From: Rhinopithecus roxellana
Taxonomy: Eukaryota; Chordata; Mammalia; Primates; Cercopithecidae
Direction: 5' to 3'
Assembly (NCBI RefSeq): GCF_007565055.1
Contig: NC_044560.1
Coordinates: forward strand, 83,023,295-83,087,294
Length of the DNA stretch: 64,000 nt
Below the pieces are notes generated by a model. That model saw only the letters and a program-made list of their open reading frames with translations, did no database searches and was not told the origin of the DNA. This document shows, piece by piece, positions 59,161 through 64,000 of the stretch (positions within the stretch are counted from its first letter, which is position 1; the number at the start of each line of letters is the position of its first letter). The position numbers were made by a program, and so were the translations under genes.

Positions 59161-60252
59161 GTAATGCTTAGATTTGGTATGATTCTTTATAGTACCTGTG
59201 GTGTAATAAAAAATGTATTTGGTCTTTGTCCTGGTTCTTGGCACAGTGTTAAAACTCTTGGAATTTCCTGAGTGATAGGAGTATCAAGTACAGATGGTCC
59301 CTGGGACTTGGAAATGGTATCTCAAGTGGGGGCAGTCTTGTGGAACTAACCTGTGAGGTCTGCATTAACTCTAGGTGTTAATGTTGAATTGAATTAAATT
59401 GTTGGACACACGGTTGGTGTCAGAGAATGGGTGGTTGATGTGGAAAAAACTATACATTTGTTGTTGGAAGTGCCATTGGAAAAAAGACACCACAGTACCC
59501 ATATCTCAGTACCCAGAGATCATGGAGATAAAGGTACAACTTCCATTTCTCCCATTGATTTCTTGCTAGTTGGATAGAATTGGAGAGTGGTAGCGGGCAC
59601 TTTCCTCCATTACTACATATAGAGTTGGTCCAAGGCAGCTACAAGAGTGCAACTTTCGCTGGGCGCGGTGGCTCATGCCTGTAATCCCAGCACTTTGAGA
59701 GGCCGAGGTCAGCAAATCACGAGGTCAGGAGTTCAAGACCAGCCTGACCAACATGGTGAAACCCCATCTCTACTAAAAATACAAAAAATTAGCCGGGTGT
59801 GGTAGCACACGCCTATAATCCCAGCTATTCAGGAGGCTGAGGCAGGAGAATCACTTGACCCGGTAGGTGGAGGTTACAGTGAGCCATGATCACACCACTG
59901 CACTCTAGCCTGGGTAACACAGCGAGACTCCATCTCAAAAAAAAAAAAAAAAAAAAATGCAACTTTCTGATTACTTTCTCTTTTTCTGGGCGATGTTGTT
60001 TTGGCTTCTCTGGCTACAGTACAGATGGCAGCCTGTCTCTCCCGGCTGAACCAGGAACTCCCAGGGGATAGGTCCTTGTAGAACAAGTGCTCAATAAGGA
60101 TTTCAATAGGGAGGTTACCTGAGCTTATATAGTGTATTTGGGGCCTTGACATCATCCTCATCCTGGTGGGTACTCACTTTGCAGTTGTGGCTATAAAGTA
60201 CTCACAGACGTACCAGGCTTTGTGGGTGACAGTTTCATTATCCCCTTTTCAG
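59161..60252 (+). other. KPNA6: KPNA6 intron 6 with one Alu
   Basis: A + Alu at 59656-59957 is flanked by 'gcaactttc'. The rest is unique. Confidence 0.85.
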
Positions 60253-60341
60253 GCAGTCTGGGCACTGGGAAACATAGCTGGAGATAGCTCTGTTTGCCGA
60301 GATTACGTCTTGAACTGTTCCATCCTTAATCCTTTGTTAAC
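60253..60341 (+). CDS. KPNA6: KPNA6 exon 7: ARM3
   Basis: 89 bp, residues 187-215 plus two bases of Thr216. It carries the ARM3 groove pair W189/N193 ([11 protein letters not shown]). Acceptor TTTTCAG, donor GTGAGT, phase 2 exit. Confidence 0.97.
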
Positions 60342-61585
60342 GTGAGTAATTATAATAATCTGTACCTGGGTGTCTATAGGGTGGCCATGTGGCAGGTCAT
60401 TTGGGGGCAGCATACTTGATTCCTTAAGATGATAGGTAAGTACAAAAACTATAAAAATGCATTCTGATTGCCAAAGTAAAAGATAGGTATCTTTGGAGAT
60501 TGAGAAGGTTGTGGCCGGGCATGGTGGCTTATGCCTATAATCCCAGCACTTTGGTAGACCAGAGCAGGTGCATCCCTTGAGCCCAGAGTTCAAAACCAGC
60601 CTGGGCAACATGTTGAAACCCCAACTCTACAAAAAATACAAAAAGTTAGCCAGGTGTGGTGGCATGCACCTGTAGACCCAGCTACTTGGGAGGCTGAGGC
60701 AGGGAGGATCACCTGAGCCCAGGGAGATGAAGGCTACAGTGAACTGTGATCATACCATTGTACTTCAGCCTGGGCAACAGAGTGAAAAAAAAAAAAAAAA
60801 GATTGTGCCACCCATCTGCCAAGAAGGATGTTGTTCCTCACTTCATGGCACTGCATAACCTCATGTTAGTCGTACCCTCATATCCTCCTCATTGTTGAGC
60901 CAGGGGAGAGAGGCAGGACTAGCCCATCTGGAAAAATCCAACCTTCTCTACAAAATGCATTGATTTGCTATGAGGTCATGCATACATACATCGGACGGCT
61001 CTGTTGTAAATTATAGATCAAAGACCCCATGAAGCGTCATTGTATCCCTCTCCCATCCTTCCCTCCATGCCCTTAGAGTAAACTATGTCTAAACCAAAAC
61101 AGATGAATGAACTGTTCTTCAGAGACCACAGTCTCATAGCCTACCACTATCTCTTTCTTGGACCCTTCACAGAAAATTATTCCATACTGTGTGGCTAAAA
61201 CTCTCACAGTAGACCTATAGCTTTTATTTCTTAGACTTTTAGCTTTTATTTTCAGGGAACACCATTCCTTGTCCTGGACTTGTGGCCAGGGTTATGGGCA
61301 CAATATATCCTACCTTAGAAGCTTTATAGGCTTACTCGAGATCTAGCCCTCTGTTTTGTCCCTATTATCTATGGTATTAAGTAGCTACAGCTGGTCCTGA
61401 AATGAATACTCTGTATAGAGGTTGGCCTCCTGACTAATACCAGCTCTGTTAACTTAGGTCTATGAGTAGGAAGAAACAGGCTGCTAGAGTCTGAGAGGTC
61501 TGATTGGATTTGTCTCTGGGTTCATTGGCAACAGCCCTATGCCAAGGCCTTAGTGCTCAGGATCTGGCTTTGCTGTTTCCTTCAG
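60342..61585 (+). other. KPNA6: KPNA6 intron 7 with one Alu
   Basis: A + Alu at 60513-60800. 60,801-61,585 is unique sequence. Confidence 0.85.
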
Positions 61586-61685
61586 ACTCCTTACCAAGTC
61601 CACACGACTGACAATGACACGGAATGCTGTCTGGGCCCTGTCAAATCTCTGCCGAGGGAAGAACCCACCCCCAGAGTTTGCAAAG
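61586..61685 (+). CDS. KPNA6: KPNA6 exon 8: ARM4
   Basis: 100 bp, completes Thr216 and runs to Lys249. It carries W232/N236 (WALSNLCRG), the last Trp/Asn pair of the major NLS site. Acceptor CCTTCAG, donor GTGAGA. Confidence 0.97.
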
Positions 61686-61997
61686 GTGAGAGAGCTACTT
61701 ACTAGACCCCGAGTGACATCAGGTTCCTTCATATGGAGTTTTTAAGTCTTTGGGATACTCCTTGGAGTCTCAAATCATGGGAAACTGAAAGAAGCAATTG
61801 TTAATGAAGTAGATGATCTTGTGTGCCTGGATAGTAAAGTGAAAAGGTAGATCTAAATGTTTAACGTAGTAGCAATCCCTAGGGTCTGGAATTACTTTGT
61901 GTGTGTTGGGAGCGGGGGTGGTTGCAGTGTTAGGGTTCATGATAGAGCTGATACAGTGTTGTCCCGCTATGACTCTTTCTCACTCCGCTTCCCACAG
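61686..61997 (+). other. KPNA6: KPNA6 intron 8, unique
   Basis: 312 bp, no repeat recognised. Confidence 0.8.
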
Positions 61998-62161
61998 GTC
62001 TCTCCTTGTTTGCCTGTACTGTCTCGCCTACTCTTCAGCAGCGACTCAGACTTGCTGGCAGATGCTTGCTGGGCCCTTTCTTATCTGTCTGATGGACCCA
62101 ATGAGAAGATCCAGGCAGTCATAGACTCTGGAGTCTGCCGGAGATTGGTAGAGCTGCTGAT
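61998..62161 (+). CDS. KPNA6: KPNA6 exon 9: ARM5
   Basis: 164 bp, residues 250-303 plus two bases of Met304. In WALSYLSDG the expected Asn of the Trp/Asn pair is Tyr278. This is the usual ARM5 state that separates the major and minor NLS sites, not a mutation. Acceptor CCCACAG, donor GTGAGT. Confidence 0.97.
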
Positions 62162-62601
62162 GTGAGTGGTCTTAGAAGGGGTACAGGTTCTGGCTAGGCA
62201 CGGTGGCTCACACTTATAATCCCAGCACTTTGGGAGGCCAAGGCGGGCGGATCATGAGGTCAGTTCGAGACCAGCCTGACCAACATGGTGAAACCTTGTG
62301 TCTACTAAAAATACAAAAATTAGCTAGGCGTGCTGGCAGGCACCTGTAATCCCAGCTACTCGGGAGGTTGAGGCAGGAGAATCGTTTGAACCTGGGAGGC
62401 GGAGGTTGCAGTGAGCCGAGATCACTCCATTGCACTCCAGCCTGGGCGACAGGGCAAGACTCCATCTCAAAGAAAAAAAAAAAAGAAAAAAGAGGGTACA
62501 GGTTTCTTAAGCTTCTCTGGGCTCAGACTAAAGAGATAAGAGTCAGCAGGGCCGAAGATGGTGTGCTGGCCTTCTGCTGATCACATCTCCCTCCTCTGTA
62601 G
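62162..62601 (+). other. KPNA6: KPNA6 intron 9 with one Alu
   Basis: A + Alu at 62193-62485 takes up most of this 440-bp intron. Confidence 0.88.
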
Positions 62602-62680
62602 GCACAATGATTACAAAGTGGCTTCTCCTGCCCTGAGAGCCGTGGGTAACATCGTCACTGGGGATGACATCCAGACCCAG
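62602..62680 (+). CDS. KPNA6: KPNA6 exon 10: ARM6
   Basis: 79 bp, completes Met304 and runs to Gln330. It contains R316 and N320 (RAVGNIVTGDD), where Arg replaces Trp at the start of the minor NLS site, as is normal for the family. Donor GTAAGA. The next exon is beyond the window. Confidence 0.97.
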
Positions 62681-64000
62681 GTAAGAAAGAGGAGGGTGCA
62701 GGATCTTAGACCAGCTATGGAAGAGCTTGTGGAGAGATGTCTGTGGACAAAAGCCTTTCCTGCAAAGGGCTATGGTCCTGATGGGAGGCACTATGGTCTA
62801 AGAAAGAAAGTGTGGGCTTGAGTGAAAAGTTCCAGCTCTGTCACTCTCTAAGCAGTCATGGGAAACTTGGTTCCTTCTTTTCTTCCATAAAGTGGGAATA
62901 AATCATCATCGAATGGGTGAAGGAAAACTAAATGGAATAATTGGGCTTACCACCTGGGACATTGTGAGGTAGTTAAGTTTGAGTCATGGTCCCTCTGAGA
63001 TACTGAAAGCTATGGAACTCCACCCCTACTTCCTAGATCTTTAGGGTCATGGATATCGTGGACCTTGGATTAATCTTTTGTAAATAGCCCCTCTGGTGAG
63101 GGCATAGTAAACAAGGTTCCCCTGCTCAAAGGCTAGAGATTTGGGTATTCTTTGGGTTTTGAGTAGCTGGCATAATTATGTGGGATTCTGGACAGGTTTT
63201 TTACAGGTGAGTAGTCTCACTCAAACACTCAAACCCACATACTCATTTTCTGGGTTACTTTGTATATGTATATGTATGTACTTTAAAATACAACATAAAT
63301 TTTACCATTTTAACCATTCATTGGCATAAAGTACATTCACGTTGTTTCTCTGTCATCACCACTAGCCAGCTACAGAATTTTTTTTTATCATCTCAAACTG
63401 AAACTCTGTACACATTAAACAGTAACTCCCCATTCTCCCTTCCCCTCAGTGCCTAGTAAACACCATTCTATTTTCTGCCTCTGTGAGTTTGAGTGCTCTA
63501 AGTACCTCATGTAAGTAGAATCATACAGTGTTTATTCTTTCTCGTCTGGTTTATTTCACTTAGCCTAGTATCTTTTAAGATTCATCCATGTCATAGCATG
63601 TATCAGAACTCCTTTGTAAGGCTGAATGATATTCCACTGTGTGTATATACCATATTTTATTTATCCGTTCATTCATCTATAGACATTTCGGTTGTTTCCA
63701 CCTTTTGGCTATTGTGAATAATGCTGCTATGAACATTGGTGTACAAATATTTGTTCAAGTCCCTGTTTTCAGTCCTTTTGGGTATATACCCATTATGGAA
63801 TTGCTGGATCATGTTCTAATTTTATGCTTAATTTTTTTGAGGGGCCACCATACTGTTTTGCACAGCTACTATGCCATCTTACATTCCCACCAACAATGCA
63901 TCATGTTCCAGCTTCCCCACAGCCTTGCCAGTGGTTGTTATTTTCCGTTTTTCTTTCTTTTTTTTTTTTTTTTTTTGTTTTTACAATACCCACCCTAAAG
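62681..64000 (+). other. KPNA6: Start of KPNA6 intron 10: MIR and L1M
   Basis: MIR in reverse at about 62,790-62,950 ('cagctctgtcactctctaag'). L1M in reverse at about 63,270-64,000 ('ggctgaatgatattccactg', 'ttgtgaataatgctgctatg'), homologous to the copy at 42,494-43,560. Confidence 0.75.

Larger units (their letters stand above)
4440..64000 (+). other. KPNA6: KPNA6 (importin alpha-7) gene, 5' part
   Basis: Ten exons joined by GT-AG introns give one continuous 330-codon frame that I recognise as importin alpha-7. This adaptor binds classical nuclear localisation signals through its armadillo (ARM) groove and binds importin-beta1 through its N-terminal IBB domain, carrying cargo from cytosol to nucleus. 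Visible here are the IBB basic clusters (residues 28-31, 39-43, 49-51) and ARM helices with the groove Trp/Asn pairs (W147/N151, W189/N193, W232/N236, W274/Y278, R316/N320). Intron phases are 1,0,0,1,0,0,2,0,2,0. KPNA6 is distinguished from its close paralogue KPNA5 by the N-terminus and exon 2-3 sequence. The family is usually near 536 residues, so ARM7-10 and the C-terminus lie outside the window. All 330 residues agree with the human protein as I remember it; no break is seen. Confidence 0.97.

Noticed and set aside
61857..62165. Frame that extends KPNA6 exon 9 upstream with a Met
   Set aside because: The upstream part is intron 8. The acceptor CCCACAG at 61,997 and the family sequence fix the exon start at 61,998.
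62558..62821. Frame running through exon 10 into intron 10
   Set aside because: The GTAAGA donor at 62,681 ends the exon; the downstream residues do not match the family.
1..64000. CRISPR array, operon, tRNA or rRNA genes
   Set aside because: Primate intron sequence; regularly recurring blocks are Alus, and no tRNA-like clover or rRNA text was seen.

Overview
This is nuclear DNA from an Old World monkey (Cercopithecidae), carrying the 5' part of KPNA6 (importin alpha-7) on the + strand. The evidence for the clade is the youngest Alu copies. They are AluY-like but share 'ggctcaagcctg' in the head and 'gagatccggccactgc' in the right arm, changes typical of cercopithecid AluY subfamilies and not of human AluY. 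I cannot tell macaque, baboon and guenon apart.

Layout. 1-4,300: upstream flank made of an old L2, a MIR and many Alus. 4,290-4,660: TATA-less, CpG-containing promoter and first exon, whose coding part is only four bases (ATGG). 4,658-53,885: a 49.2-kb first intron that is almost entirely interspersed repeats. 53,886-62,680: coding exons 2-10, all with GT-AG introns. They encode residues 1-330: the importin-beta-binding (IBB) domain and armadillo repeats 1-6. The rest of the protein (about 206 residues if it has the usual length of 536) lies beyond the window. The last 1.3 kb is intron 10.

Repeats. I recognised about 115 Alu copies or fragments, roughly 112 of them before position 56,000. 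The exon-dense end (56,323-64,000) has only three. Older layers are a Tigger1 DNA transposon (8,942-16,383) with both terminal inverted repeats and TA duplication, inserted into a MIR and expanded about threefold by some 18 Alus; two MER2-type elements; a long HAL1-like half-L1 (about 45,410-51,005) on the - strand; several L1M fragments; L2; and many MIRs. There is no second protein-coding gene, tRNA, rRNA or CRISPR array. Nearly every open frame outside KPNA6 is Alu or LINE sequence read through.

No undescribed biological system is apparent. The points most worth a second look are the nested Tigger1, three places where two tandem Alus are bounded by three copies of one target site, G-runs beside the promoter that look like base-calling errors, and an unidentified CpG-containing stretch at 24,453-25,030 that may be a retrocopy.
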